A DNA stretch of 64,000 nucleotides. Source: Methylobacterium oryzae (lineage in GTDB: Bacteria; Pseudomonadota; Alphaproteobacteria; Rhizobiales; Beijerinckiaceae). Where the stretch lies: contig NZ_CP090349.1 of assembly GCF_021398735.1 (NCBI RefSeq), positions 2,985,001 to 3,049,000 on the forward strand, read 5' to 3'. How positions within the stretch are numbered: position 1 is the stretch's first letter; every line of letters begins with the position of its first letter. The position numbers and the translations under genes were made by a program. The notes under the pieces were generated by a model. It was not told the origin of the DNA. It did not search any database and saw only the letters and a list, made by a program, of their open reading frames with translations. This document shows, piece by piece, positions 52,771 to 64,000 of the stretch.

Positions 52771-55563
52771 GTGACCGATGACCGCCTCCCGTCCCCGCCG
52801 CACCCCCAGCCCCGGCCGACCGGGCCCGCGTCCGGGACGCGGCTGATGGGGCCGCGCGCGGACGAGGATCGGGACGGGGATCGGGACAGGGATCGGGGCG
52901 AGGGTCGAGACGCGTCGGTGGACTGGGCCGAGCGCCGCCGGATCGCCGAGCAGGGACGGGGCGACCGGGCGTGGTCGCTCTGGGGCCCCTACCTCAGCGA
53001 GCGGCAATGGGGGACCGTGCGGGAGGATTACAGCCCCTGCGGCAACGCCTGGGCCGCCCTGACGCACGAGGACGCCCGCTCGCGCGCCTATCGCTGGGGC
53101 GAGGACGGGCTGGCCGGGATCTGCGACGAGCGCGGCAACCTGTGCCTGGCCCTCGCCCTCTGGAACGGGCGCGACCGCATCCTCAAGGAGCGGCTGTTCG
53201 GCCTGACCAACCAGGAGGGCAACCACGGCGAGGACGTGAAGGAGGTCTACCACTACCTCGACGCGGTCCCGAGCCACGCCTACCTGAAGATGCTGTACCG
53301 CTACCCGCAGGCGGCCTTCCCCTACGCGGAGCTCGTCGACGAGAACGGTCGGCGCGGGCGGGAGCAGCCCGAGTACGAGATCGAGGAGACGGGCGTCTTC
53401 GACGGGGACCGGTTCTTCGACGTCACCGTGGAGTACGCCAAGGCCGACGCCGACGACGTCCACGCGGTGATCACCGCGCTGAACCGGGGGCCCGAGCCCG
53501 CCGACCTCCACCTCGTCCCGCAGCTCTGGTTCCGCAACACGTGGTCGTGGGAGGCCGGGCAGGCGCGCCCGCGGATCGCCCGCGCGCCCGACGGGGGCGC
53601 CGTCTGCACCCACGAGCGGCTCGGGCCGTACCGGCTCGCCTTCGACGGTACGCCGGACCTGCTGTTCTGCGAGAACGACACCAACCTGCGGCTGCACGGC
53701 GGGCAGCCGGACGCCGCGGGGCCGTTCAAGGACGGTCTCCACGCGGCGATCGTCGACGGCGATCCCGCTTCGGTGCGCCGGGACGCGGGCACCAAGCTCG
53801 GCCTGCACTACGCGCTGCGGCTGGCGCCCGGGGAGACCGCCCGGATCCGCCTGCGGCTTTCGGCGGGCCCGCGCGCCCGGGCCGTCGACGACGGGTCCCT
53901 GGTCCGCCGCCGGGTGGCCGAGGCGGACGCGTTCTACGAGGAATTGCAGGACGGCATCGCGAGCGCGGATTCCCGCGCGATCTTCCGCCAGGCCGCCGCC
54001 GGCCTGATCTGGTCGAAGCAGCTCTACAGCTACGACGTGCGGCGCTGGCTGGAGGGCGACCCGCTCCAGCCGCCGCCGCCCCGGGGGCGCGCGGGCGGCC
54101 GCAACGGCCAGTGGCGCCACTTCGCGGCGGCCGACGTGCTGTCGATGCCCGACACCTGGGAATATCCCTGGTTCGCCGCCTGGGACCTCGCCTTCCACTG
54201 CCTGCCGCTCGCCCTGCTGGACCCGGACTTCGCCAAGAAGCAGCTCCTGCTGCTCACCCGCGAATGGTACATGCACCCGAACGGCCAGCTCCCGGCCTAC
54301 GAGTGGGAGTTCGGCGACGCCAACCCGCCGGTCCACGCCTGGGCAGCCTACCGGGTGTTCGAGATCGACCGGGACCGGCGGGGCGGGCGCGGCGACCTCG
54401 CCTTCCTGGAAGGCGTGTTCCACAAGCTCCTGATCAACTTCTCTTGGTGGGTGAACCGCAAGGACGCGCAGGGCCGCAACGTGTTCCAGGGGGGCTTCCT
54501 GGGGCTCGACAATGTCGGCGTGTTCGACCGCTCGCGCCCGCCCCCGGGCTTCGGGGTGGTGCACCAGGCCGACGGCACCGCCTGGATGGCGATGTACGCG
54601 CTGACCATGATGCGCATCGCCCTGGAGCTCGCCCTCCACAACGACGTCTACGAGAGCACCGCCTCCAAGTTCTTCGAGCACTTCCTGCTGATCGCCGAGG
54701 CCATGACCGACATGGGCGGGTCGGGCGGAGACGGGCAGGGCTACGGCCTGTGGGACGAAATCGACGAATTCTACTACGACGAGGTCGACATCCCCGGCGG
54801 CGGGATGCTCCCCTTGCGGGTCCGCTCCATGGTCGGGCTGGTCCCGCTCTTCGCCGTCGAGGTGATCGAGCCCTCCGTGCTCCACCGGCTGCCGGATTTC
54901 GCCCGGCGCCTGAACTGGGTGCTGGAGAACCGGCCCCACCTCGCCCGCCTGGTCTCCCGCTGGACCGAGGGGGGCGTGAAGGACCGCAAGCTGCTGTCGC
55001 TGCTGCGCGGCCACCGGATGAAGGCGCTGCTGCGCCGCATGCTCGACGAGGCCGAGTTCCTCTCGCCCTACGGCGTGCGCTCCCTGTCGAAGGTGCACCG
55101 CGACGCGCCCTACGTGCTCAACGAGCTCGGCGCCTCCTTCACGGTCCGCTACGACCCGGCCGATTCCACCTCGAACATGTTCGGCGGCAACTCGAACTGG
55201 CGCGGCCCGGTCTGGATGCCGATGAACTTCCTCATCGTCGAGGCGCTGCGGCGCTTCCACACCTATTACGGCGACGACTTCCTAGTGGAGTACCCGACGG
55301 GCTCGGGCGCGATGCTGACGCTCAGCGCCGTCGCGGACGCCCTCGAGGACCGCCTGATCGCACTGTTCGCCAAGGACGGGACCGGGCGCCGGCCTGCCTT
55401 CGGGACCCGGCCGCCGATCGCCCCGGCGCCGGGTGCCGAGGAGCCGCTGCTGTTCCACGAGTTCTTCGACGGGGATACGGGGCGGGGCCTCGGCGCCGCG
55501 CACCAGACCGGCTGGACGGCCCTCATCATCAACCTGCTGCGCGACCGGGCACGCCCGCGATAG
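52771..55563 (+). CDS. Glucosidase-like protein of the GH63/MGH1 superfamily
   Basis: A 930-residue protein (GTG start) with an (alpha/alpha)6 glycoside hydrolase domain. The pattern ISLFNQEG-like (FGLTNQEGNHGEDVKEVYHY), then DTWEYPWFAAWDLAFHCLPL, and NWRGPVWMPMNFLIVEALRR near the C-terminus matches bacterial glucosylglycerate/mannosylglycerate hydrolase-like and GH63 enzymes. The first ~75 residues are low-complexity (repeated Asp-Arg from a GATCGGGAC-type repeat), so the ATG at 52846 may be the true start. Such enzymes often release glucose from compatible solutes or glycans. Confidence 0.85.
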   Translation: MTDDRLPSPPHPQPRPTGPASGTRLMGPRADEDRDGDRDRDRGEGRDASVDWAERRRIAEQGRGDRAWSLWGPYLSERQWGTVREDYSPCGNAWAALTHEDARSRAYRWGEDGLAGICDERGNLCLALALWNGRDRILKERLFGLTNQEGNHGEDVKEVYHYLDAVPSHAYLKMLYRYPQAAFPYAELVDENGRRGREQPEYEIEETGVFDGDRFFDVTVEYAKADADDVHAVITALNRGPEPADLHLVPQLWFRNTWSWEAGQARPRIARAPDGGAVCTHERLGPYRLAFDGTPDLLFCENDTNLRLHGGQPDAAGPFKDGLHAAIVDGDPASVRRDAGTKLGLHYALRLAPGETARIRLRLSAGPRARAVDDGSLVRRRVAEADAFYEELQDGIASADSRAIFRQAAAGLIWSKQLYSYDVRRWLEGDPLQPPPPRGRAGGRNGQWRHFAAADVLSMPDTWEYPWFAAWDLAFHCLPLALLDPDFAKKQLLLLTREWYMHPNGQLPAYEWEFGDANPPVHAWAAYRVFEIDRDRRGGRGDLAFLEGVFHKLLINFSWWVNRKDAQGRNVFQGGFLGLDNVGVFDRSRPPPGFGVVHQADGTAWMAMYALTMMRIALELALHNDVYESTASKFFEHFLLIAEAMTDMGGSGGDGQGYGLWDEIDEFYYDEVDIPGGGMLPLRVRSMVGLVPLFAVEVIEPSVLHRLPDFARRLNWVLENRPHLARLVSRWTEGGVKDRKLLSLLRGHRMKALLRRMLDEAEFLSPYGVRSLSKVHRDAPYVLNELGASFTVRYDPADSTSNMFGGNSNWRGPVWMPMNFLIVEALRRFHTYYGDDFLVEYPTGSGAMLTLSAVADALEDRLIALFAKDGTGRRPAFGTRPPIAPAPGAEEPLLFHEFFDGDTGRGLGAAHQTGWTALIINLLRDRARPR

Positions 55564-55593
55564 GCGCGCCCGGCCGGAAGCCGGCCGATCGGG

Positions 55594-55911
55594 TCAGCAG
55601 CTCAGCCGCCGGCCTTCGCGACGCCCGAACACTTTGTAGTGGGCGGCACCCGATTCCATCTGGCCGTTGGCCACGGCGCGGCGGACATCCGGGTTGCAGC
55701 GCAGGTACTCGCGCTCGTCGAACCCGTAATTGGCGCGGCCGCGGTAATCGTCCCGGTCGCGGTAGCCGCGGTCCCGGTAATCGTAGTCGCCGCGGTCGCG
55801 GTAGCCCCGGCCGCCGTAATCGTCGTAGTCGGGGCGCGGCTGCGCGGAGACCGGGCCGACCACGCCCAGAATGCCGAGGCTCACCGCGGCCGCTGCCAGA
55901 ATCGCCTTCAT
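55594..55911 (-). CDS. Small exported Arg/Tyr/Asp-repeat protein
   Basis: A 105-residue protein with a signal peptide (MKAILAAAAVSLGILGVVGP, cleavage after VSA) and a repetitive middle (YRDRGDYD and YRDRDDYR units), ending in a conserved-looking ECLR-type segment (FDEREYLRCNPDVRRAVANG, then HYKVFGRREGRRLSC). The C-terminal part resembles short exported proteins of this order that carry a YLxxNPDVxxAV signature, in which calcium-binding or surface roles have been suggested but not shown. Confidence 0.78.
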   Translation of the reverse strand: MKAILAAAAVSLGILGVVGPVSAQPRPDYDDYGGRGYRDRGDYDYRDRGYRDRDDYRGRANYGFDEREYLRCNPDVRRAVANGQMESGAAHYKVFGRREGRRLSC

Positions 55912-56086
55912 CGTACCAATCCTCCCTTGTCGGTGGCCAGAAACGCGTCGGGGCGCGGATGGTTCGATCGCCTCGGACGTGGCACCCCCGGCCAGCCCGA
56001 GCCCAGCCTCCGCGACGCGGGAAGCCCGCCTCGCGGCTCTGCCCCGGCCCGCGCCGGGGCGGACGCAGCCCCGGCGCGGATGCGCG

Positions 56087-56365
56087 TCACATGCGGCGCA
56101 TCATCTCGCGACGCATCTCGCGGTGGCGCATCTCGCGGCGCATCTCCCGATGCATCATGTGGCGCTCCATCCGGTGGCGCATCATCCGGCGCTCCATGCG
56201 ACGGCGCATCATGTGGCGCTCGACGGGATCCATCTGGACCGTCGAGACCATGCCGGCGGGCGCCGACACGCCCGTGCCGGGGCCGATCGGCGCGGCGGAG
56301 GCCGGGATCGCGACGGCGGAACCGAGAGCCGCCAGCAGGGCAGCGGCAATGATCATTGAACGCAC
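56087..56365 (-). CDS. Small exported Met/Arg/His-rich protein
   Basis: A 92-residue protein with a signal peptide (RSMIIAAALLAALGSAVAIP) followed by an almost pure Met/Arg/Glu/His tail of MRRRMERR- and MRHREMRR-like units to the C-terminus. GTG at 56365 is favoured because GAGAGGAAA lies at the right distance; an internal ATG at 56356 is possible. The tail could bind metals (Met and His) or nucleic acid (Arg). I know no characterised homologue. Confidence 0.65.
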   Translation of the reverse strand: MRSMIIAAALLAALGSAVAIPASAAPIGPGTGVSAPAGMVSTVQMDPVERHMMRRRMERRMMRHRMERHMMHREMRREMRHREMRREMMRRM

Positions 56366-56948
56366 GTGAGGTTTCCTCTCTCGCCGCCCGGGAAGACGGG
56401 CGGGCGTTTCCAGGGGACTCGCGGCCGGATCCGCCCGCAATCCCGCCCAGGAAGGCTCGGGCCGCCCGGATGGTTCCCCGGACCGGGCCGCCCCGCCAGG
56501 AACGCGCCGGAGCGGTATCGCGACGGGCATCGCGTCGGGCCGGCGGCCGGGCCCCGTGGCCGCCCTGGGTTGGACCGGGCAGGGCACAGGTGATGCACGA
56601 ACGCATCACCCGGCCGCAAAAGCGAACGGAACCAAGCCGCGGCACGACCGAAGATCAGAGCAACATCTCCGCTGACAATGACTCGAATACACTATCAAGA
56701 TACTAAGTCTGTAAAATACACGAAGTCAATAAAATATCATTCTCGCATCAACGATTGCATAGTCAGTCAAATTTGAGGAAGTATCTCGAAAATCCACGCT
56801 TCAGAATCGAGACATCATGACCTAATCATAAGAACGCATCATGCGAACCGCGCGAGATCAGCAGAAGCTCCGCTTCGGCATCCGAAGCCTTACCGGCGAA
56901 GAGACCTTGACGCTCATGCCTTCGACGACGCGCGGCGGGGGACACTAC
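56366..56948. other. Intergenic region with an AT-rich island
   Basis: 583 bases. The first ~290 are GC-rich and hold no gene I can support. From about 56650 to 56840 the composition switches abruptly to AT-rich, in strong contrast to the rest of the window, and then returns to normal within the porin gene. Several ATG codons occur but no convincing gene; the start of the porin is taken at 56949 with the AT-rich part as its upstream region. Confidence 0.5.
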
Positions 56949-58664
56949 ATGTACCGCATCTCGAGTTCTGGACTTCTCCTGTTCCTGCTGTCGCAGACCG
57001 CGATGGCGGCGGACCTCCCGCGGCGGGCCCTTCCGCCGGCGGCGACGGCCGTGCCGATCTTCTCCTGGACCGGAGCGCATGCCGGCCTGTTCGCCGGTTA
57101 CGGGACCCTCGATCGGGCCACGCAGTTCGTCTGCACAGGTCCGGACGGGCAGCCCGGAGCCCGGAACTGCCCGGTCATTCCATCGAAGCGGGCCTCGGAC
57201 GGGAGCTTCGTCGGCGGCGCCGAGGTCGGCTACGATTGGCAGGTGAATTCCGGCTTCGTCGCCGGCGCCGCCGCGGATTACCAATTCACCCGGCTGTGGG
57301 GCTACGATCGCCGCGAGGGCGCCTTTCCGGCCGCGGGCGGCGGCTTCTATCGCCGCAGCGTCGCCCATTCCGGCCAGAGGCTGGACGAACTCGCCACCCT
57401 GCGCGGCAGGATCGGCTTCGCCGTCGATCGCACCCTCGTCTACGCCACGGGCGGCCTCGCCGCGGGCACGGTCCGGACCGACAACAACCTGTCGTTGGCC
57501 GGCTTCCCGCTGTTCGACGGGCGCCAGGGCGCGGTGCGCATGGGCTACGTGGCCGGCGCCGGCATCGAGCACGCCTTCAGCGAGCACCTCTCCGCCAAGG
57601 TCGAGGGTCTCTACTACGATCTCGGCTCCCGGGCGATCCTCCCGGCTCCGTCGTACCCCGTGCTGACCGGCTACCACGCCGGCACGCGGGTCGCGACGGA
57701 CGGCTTCCTGGCCCGCGTCGGCCTCAACTACCGGTTCGGAGCCGGGCTTCCCACCCTGGCCCCGATCGCGTCGGCAGGCCCGGCCACCTGGGATTTCGAG
57801 GGCGGCCTGCGCTACGTCTTCAGCTCCGGGACACCGCGCGAGAAGCTCGGCGACCCCGACGCGCCCGGCCAGCTCAATTCGCGCCTGACCTACAACAACA
57901 CCCAGGCGCATGCCGGCGAGAGCTTCGCACGGCTCGAGCACAACCCCACCGGCCTGTTCGCCAAGGGCTTCCTCGGCTCGGGCGGCGTCACCGGCGGCCG
58001 CCTCGCCGACGAGGACTTCCCGCCCGCCCTGCGCCGCTATTCGAAGACGCTGTCGCCGATCAAGGACGGCGACATCGGCTACGGCGTGATCGATCTCGGC
58101 TACGACGTGCTGCGCCGGGACGGGTACAAGCTCGGCGGCTTCCTCGGCTACCAGTTCGCGTCCGAACTGTATAACGGCTACGGCTGCCGTCAGGTGGCAG
58201 GCGGGACTCCCTGCGCCAGACCCTACCCGACCAGCATGAAGACGCTGGGCGAGAGCATGCAGTGGAACGCGCTGCGCGTCGGGGTGATCGGCGAAGCGCG
58301 GTTCGACCGGGTCCGGCTGAGCCTGGAAGGCGCCTACTTGCCGGTCGTGAGCCTGAGCGGCGTCGACCGGCACTGGCTGCGGCCCGACATCAATCCGGGG
58401 CCGGAAGGCGGCCGCGGCGACGGCTACTTCCTGGAGGGGATCATCTCGTACGACCTGACGCCGTCCGTCAGCGTCGGCGTCGGCGGCCGCTACTGGCAGC
58501 TCCAGGCCGACAAGGCGCACACGACGGCCTTCCTGTTCTCGCCGCCCAGCCCGATGAAGTTCGAGACCGGTCGCTACGGCGGCTTCGCGCAGCTCTCCTA
58601 CCGGCTGGCCGATTTCGGCTTCGGCGAGACAGGCGCTCCGGCGGCCCCGATCCGCAAGGACTGA
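56949..58664 (+). CDS. Outer membrane protein with two beta-barrel domains
   Basis: A 571-residue protein with a signal peptide (SSSGLLLFLLSQTAMAADLP). Residues ~35-265 look like an Omp25/Omp31-type barrel (FSWTGAHAGLFAGYG, GRIGFAVDRTLVYATGGLAA, FLARVGLNYRFGAG). After a short linker a second barrel follows (WDFEGGLRYVFSSGTPREKL, YGVIDLGYDVLRRDGYKLGG, GFAQLSYRLADFGFGETG) resembling omptin-like or other 10-stranded proteins without recognisable catalytic residues. ATG at 56949 places the signal peptide correctly. Function is unknown beyond an envelope role. Confidence 0.8.
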   Translation: MYRISSSGLLLFLLSQTAMAADLPRRALPPAATAVPIFSWTGAHAGLFAGYGTLDRATQFVCTGPDGQPGARNCPVIPSKRASDGSFVGGAEVGYDWQVNSGFVAGAAADYQFTRLWGYDRREGAFPAAGGGFYRRSVAHSGQRLDELATLRGRIGFAVDRTLVYATGGLAAGTVRTDNNLSLAGFPLFDGRQGAVRMGYVAGAGIEHAFSEHLSAKVEGLYYDLGSRAILPAPSYPVLTGYHAGTRVATDGFLARVGLNYRFGAGLPTLAPIASAGPATWDFEGGLRYVFSSGTPREKLGDPDAPGQLNSRLTYNNTQAHAGESFARLEHNPTGLFAKGFLGSGGVTGGRLADEDFPPALRRYSKTLSPIKDGDIGYGVIDLGYDVLRRDGYKLGGFLGYQFASELYNGYGCRQVAGGTPCARPYPTSMKTLGESMQWNALRVGVIGEARFDRVRLSLEGAYLPVVSLSGVDRHWLRPDINPGPEGGRGDGYFLEGIISYDLTPSVSVGVGGRYWQLQADKAHTTAFLFSPPSPMKFETGRYGGFAQLSYRLADFGFGETGAPAAPIRKD

Positions 58665-59003
58665 TCCAGCCGCCACGTCGCGCCCGAACGCGGGCGCGGC
58701 AGGCCAGGGGACGGGCCGCGCCGGCCGTTCGATTCCGGTGCCTCGATATCCCGGTGCCTCGATCCCGGCATCGGCCCCACCCGGCCCGCGGCAGCGACGC
58801 CGCGGGGCCGCTCAGCTTGGCCGCGCGGCCGCGTGAATCGGCCGCGACCGGTCGTCGGCGTCCCCGGCAGGTCCGGCCCGGACAGGAGTTCCGGCCCGGA
58901 CGGGAGTTCCGGCCCGGACGGGAACTCCGGCACGCTCGACGGAGGGCCCACGCGGCCGGACCGCTTCCGCACGGAGCGCGTGCCCCGCGAGCCCTCACCC
59001 CCC
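58665..59003. other. Intergenic region with an 18-bp tandem repeat
   Basis: 339 GC-rich bases between convergent genes. Apart from the tandem repeat at 58872-58925 I see no supported gene; several short frames on both strands are composition artefacts. Confidence 0.4.
58872..58925. repeat. 18-bp tandem repeat, three copies
   Basis: TCCGGCCCGGACRGGAGT repeats at 58872, 58890 and 58908 (third copy ends GGAAC), followed by TCCGG. Differences are limited to one internal base and the third copy's end. Confidence 0.85.
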
Positions 59004-59567
59004 TCACGGCCGCGGCCGGGCCGGGTTCCCCACCACGGTGGCGCCGGCCGGAACGTCGCGCGTCACCACGCTGCCCGCCCCGACGATCGCGTCGTCGCCG
59101 ATCGTGACCCCGGGGAGGATGATCGCGCCGCTGCCGATCCAGACATTGGCGCCGATCACCACCGGGCGGGCGAATTCCAGCATCTGCCGGCGCTGGGCCG
59201 GGTCGCGCGGATGATCGGGGGTCAGGATCTGCACGGCCGTGCCGATCTGCGTCAGGTCGCCGATCGTGACCGACATCACGTCGAGGATGCTGCACCCGAA
59301 GTTCAGGAACACGCCGCGGCCCAGGCTGATGTTGTAGCCGTAGTCGCAGTGGAACGGCGGCCGGATGTTGCAGCCCGGGCCGACCCGCGCGAAGGCCTCC
59401 TCCAGGAGCGCCTGCCGCTCGGGCTGGCTCCGCGACTGCGCGGCGTTATACCGGTCCATCCATTCCGAGATGCGCCGGTTGTCGGCGGCCAGTTCCGGGT
59501 CGTCGGCACAGTACAGCTCGCCCGCCAGCATCCTCTGCTTCTGGGTCTTCACGATCTCTGTGTTCAT
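59004..59567 (-). CDS. Sugar O-acetyltransferase (maltose/galactoside acetyltransferase type)
   Basis: A 187-residue left-handed beta-helix acetyltransferase of the Maa/LacA family. The N-terminal Maa domain ([20 protein letters not shown]) is followed by hexapeptide repeats; the catalytic His lies in the [11 protein letters not shown] region and the CoA-binding repeats in [20 protein letters not shown]. It is divergent from a TetR gene across a short region holding a GTAC-based operator, implying control by that regulator. Substrate unknown. Confidence 0.9.
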   Translation of the reverse strand: MNTEIVKTQKQRMLAGELYCADDPELAADNRRISEWMDRYNAAQSRSQPERQALLEEAFARVGPGCNIRPPFHCDYGYNISLGRGVFLNFGCSILDVMSVTIGDLTQIGTAVQILTPDHPRDPAQRRQMLEFARPVVIGANVWIGSGAIILPGVTIGDDAIVGAGSVVTRDVPAGATVVGNPARPRP

Positions 59568-59604
59568 GGTGGGGACCTCCCTCCGGCCGCGTCGGACCCT
59601 AGCT

Positions 59605-59624
59605 ATGCGTACAGATGTACATAT
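59605..59624. promoter_or_regulatory. Candidate TetR operator in divergent promoter
   Basis: ATGCGTAC-AGAT-GTACATAT forms an imperfect inverted repeat (6 of 8 arm bases pair) midway between the acetyltransferase and TetR starts. Its position suits a repressor controlling both. Confidence 0.5.
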
Positions 59625-59679
59625 CAAGGCCGCGCGCGTCACGGCCCGGCTGCCCTGAACCGGATCCGAGGAGGTCCCC

Positions 59680-60225
59680 TTGCCCGCCGCCCAGCGCCGT
59701 TTCGACCCGGATCGCCGGGCGCGCATCATCCGGGCGACCCTCGACGTCGTCGCCGAGCACGGCGTCGCCGGCACGACCCACCGCCGGGTCGCGGCGGCGG
59801 CCGACGTGCCGCTGGGCTCCATGACCTACCATTTCGACAGCCTCGACGCGCTGCTGACGGAGGCGTTCACCGGGCTCGCCGACACGGTCTCGGCGCGGTT
59901 CGCCGACCGGCTCGCTGCGGCCGCGACCGTCGACGAGGCCTGCGAGGCCGTGGTCGACCTGATCGTGAGCGACCTCTGGGCGAGCCCGCGCACGATGCTG
60001 CTGAGCTACGAACTCTACGCCTTCGCGGCCCGGAACCCGCCGCTGCGCCGGGTCATGCAGGACTGGATGGCCAAGAGCCGGGCCGCCCTGGAACGGCACT
60101 TCGCGCCGGAGACCGCCAAGGCCCTCGACGCCATGATCGAGGGCCTGACGATCCACCGCTCGGTCGACCCGCAGCCGGCGGATCGGGCGCAGGTGCGGGC
60201 GATCGTGGAGCGGCTGGTGCGGTAG
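59680..60225 (+). CDS. TetR family transcriptional regulator
   Basis: A 181-residue regulator with an N-terminal HTH ([40 protein letters not shown]) and a TetR_C domain. The TTG start follows GGAGG at good spacing. It is divergent from the acetyltransferase gene, with a GTAC-based inverted repeat between them, so it probably represses that gene and itself. Confidence 0.9.
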   Translation: MPAAQRRFDPDRRARIIRATLDVVAEHGVAGTTHRRVAAAADVPLGSMTYHFDSLDALLTEAFTGLADTVSARFADRLAAAATVDEACEAVVDLIVSDLWASPRTMLLSYELYAFAARNPPLRRVMQDWMAKSRAALERHFAPETAKALDAMIEGLTIHRSVDPQPADRAQVRAIVERLVR

Positions 60226-60437
60226 GGCCGCACCCGTCCCCGCACCCGTCCCCGCACCCGGCCGGGGACGCCGCGCGCCGGCCCCTCAAGCGATCGTGAT
60301 CGCCGGCCGGACAGGTGCCGAATGCCGCACGGTGCCGGCAAGGAATCAGCAACCGTCGCGCGAGCAGGTTCGCCCCGATGCGTGCCGAGGGCGCGCCCGG
60401 GCGCGGTCCGCGCCGGTGGTGGGGAACCCTGGGGCCG

Positions 60438-63896
<3,459 letters not shown>

Positions 63897-64000
63897 GCGG
63901 GGGCGCCGCCGGAGCCGGCCCGCGGGTTTTGCACGCCCAAATTCTCGTCTCCCAGGCACGCGGCGGCGAGGAACGATCTTCCAGCCGGCGGTCCCGCGGC

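Noticed and set aside
52846..52925. GATCGGGAC-type repeat at the start of the glycosidase as a regulatory or phase-variable element
   Set aside because: Too few and too imperfect copies; more simply a low-complexity N-terminus or a sign that the true start is at 52846 or later.

Overview
The window is a very GC-rich chromosomal segment. Its gene content and order (ileS-lspA followed by a paired M16 peptidase locus, cysHDN, an Omp25-type porin, LivK/LivH transporters, many alphaproteobacterial-type regulators) suggest an alphaproteobacterium of the Hyphomicrobiales, most likely Methylobacterium or a close relative. This assignment is an inference from protein character; no rRNA gene is present to test it. 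I see no insertion sequence, prophage, CRISPR array or conventional tRNA gene.

Layout. 1-3.5 kb: a LivH-type permease and LivK-type binding protein, divergent from a cyclase-family hydrolase. 3.6-9.6 kb: a minus-strand run with a FlaA1/CapD-type sugar nucleotide dehydratase, a DUF1206 membrane protein, a Uma2 nuclease-fold protein with a small Smr-like partner, an M23 peptidase and a Bcp-type peroxiredoxin. 9.8-13.2 kb: a large AsmA/YhdP-like protein. 13.3-15.9 kb: a Ro60/TROVE protein gene (rsr) and, directly upstream on the same strand, four Y-RNA-like elements, with a small divergent HTH regulator beyond them. 16.2-26 kb: ferredoxin-NADP reductase, a ring-cleavage-type VOC protein, two M16 peptidases, an exported hypothetical protein, lspA and ileS. 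26-33.4 kb: mixed metabolism, a ParDE toxin-antitoxin pair and a frameshifted fumarylacetoacetase-family gene. 33.6-41.6 kb: an assimilatory sulfate reduction locus (cysHDN on one strand; an Lrp regulator, a CysJ-like flavoprotein and a CysI-like haem protein on the other). 41.9-46.8 kb: an autoregulated TetR operon and an iron-uptake pair (TonB-dependent receptor, PepSY protein). 46.9-52.5 kb: galactarate catabolism (garD, garR, garL) with a LysR regulator and a LivK-like binding protein. 52.8-63.9 kb: a GH63-like glycosidase, two small exported proteins, a two-barrel outer membrane protein, an acetyltransferase/TetR pair and a multi-PAS hybrid histidine kinase.

The most interesting region is 15.03-15.68 kb. 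Four minus-strand elements share the 5' motif GCGGGCCGG-N8-GGTTATC and a 3' end near CACGCCCGC. In each, the two ends can pair into a bulged terminal stem like the Ro-binding stem of animal Y RNAs. Two carry a tRNA mimic opened at the anticodon side, one carries a tRNA mimic that appears to be opened in the D-loop and keeps an anticodon-like hairpin, and one has no tRNA module at all. Standing immediately upstream of a Ro protein gene, they look like a compact, architecturally diverse set of Y RNAs for one Ro protein.
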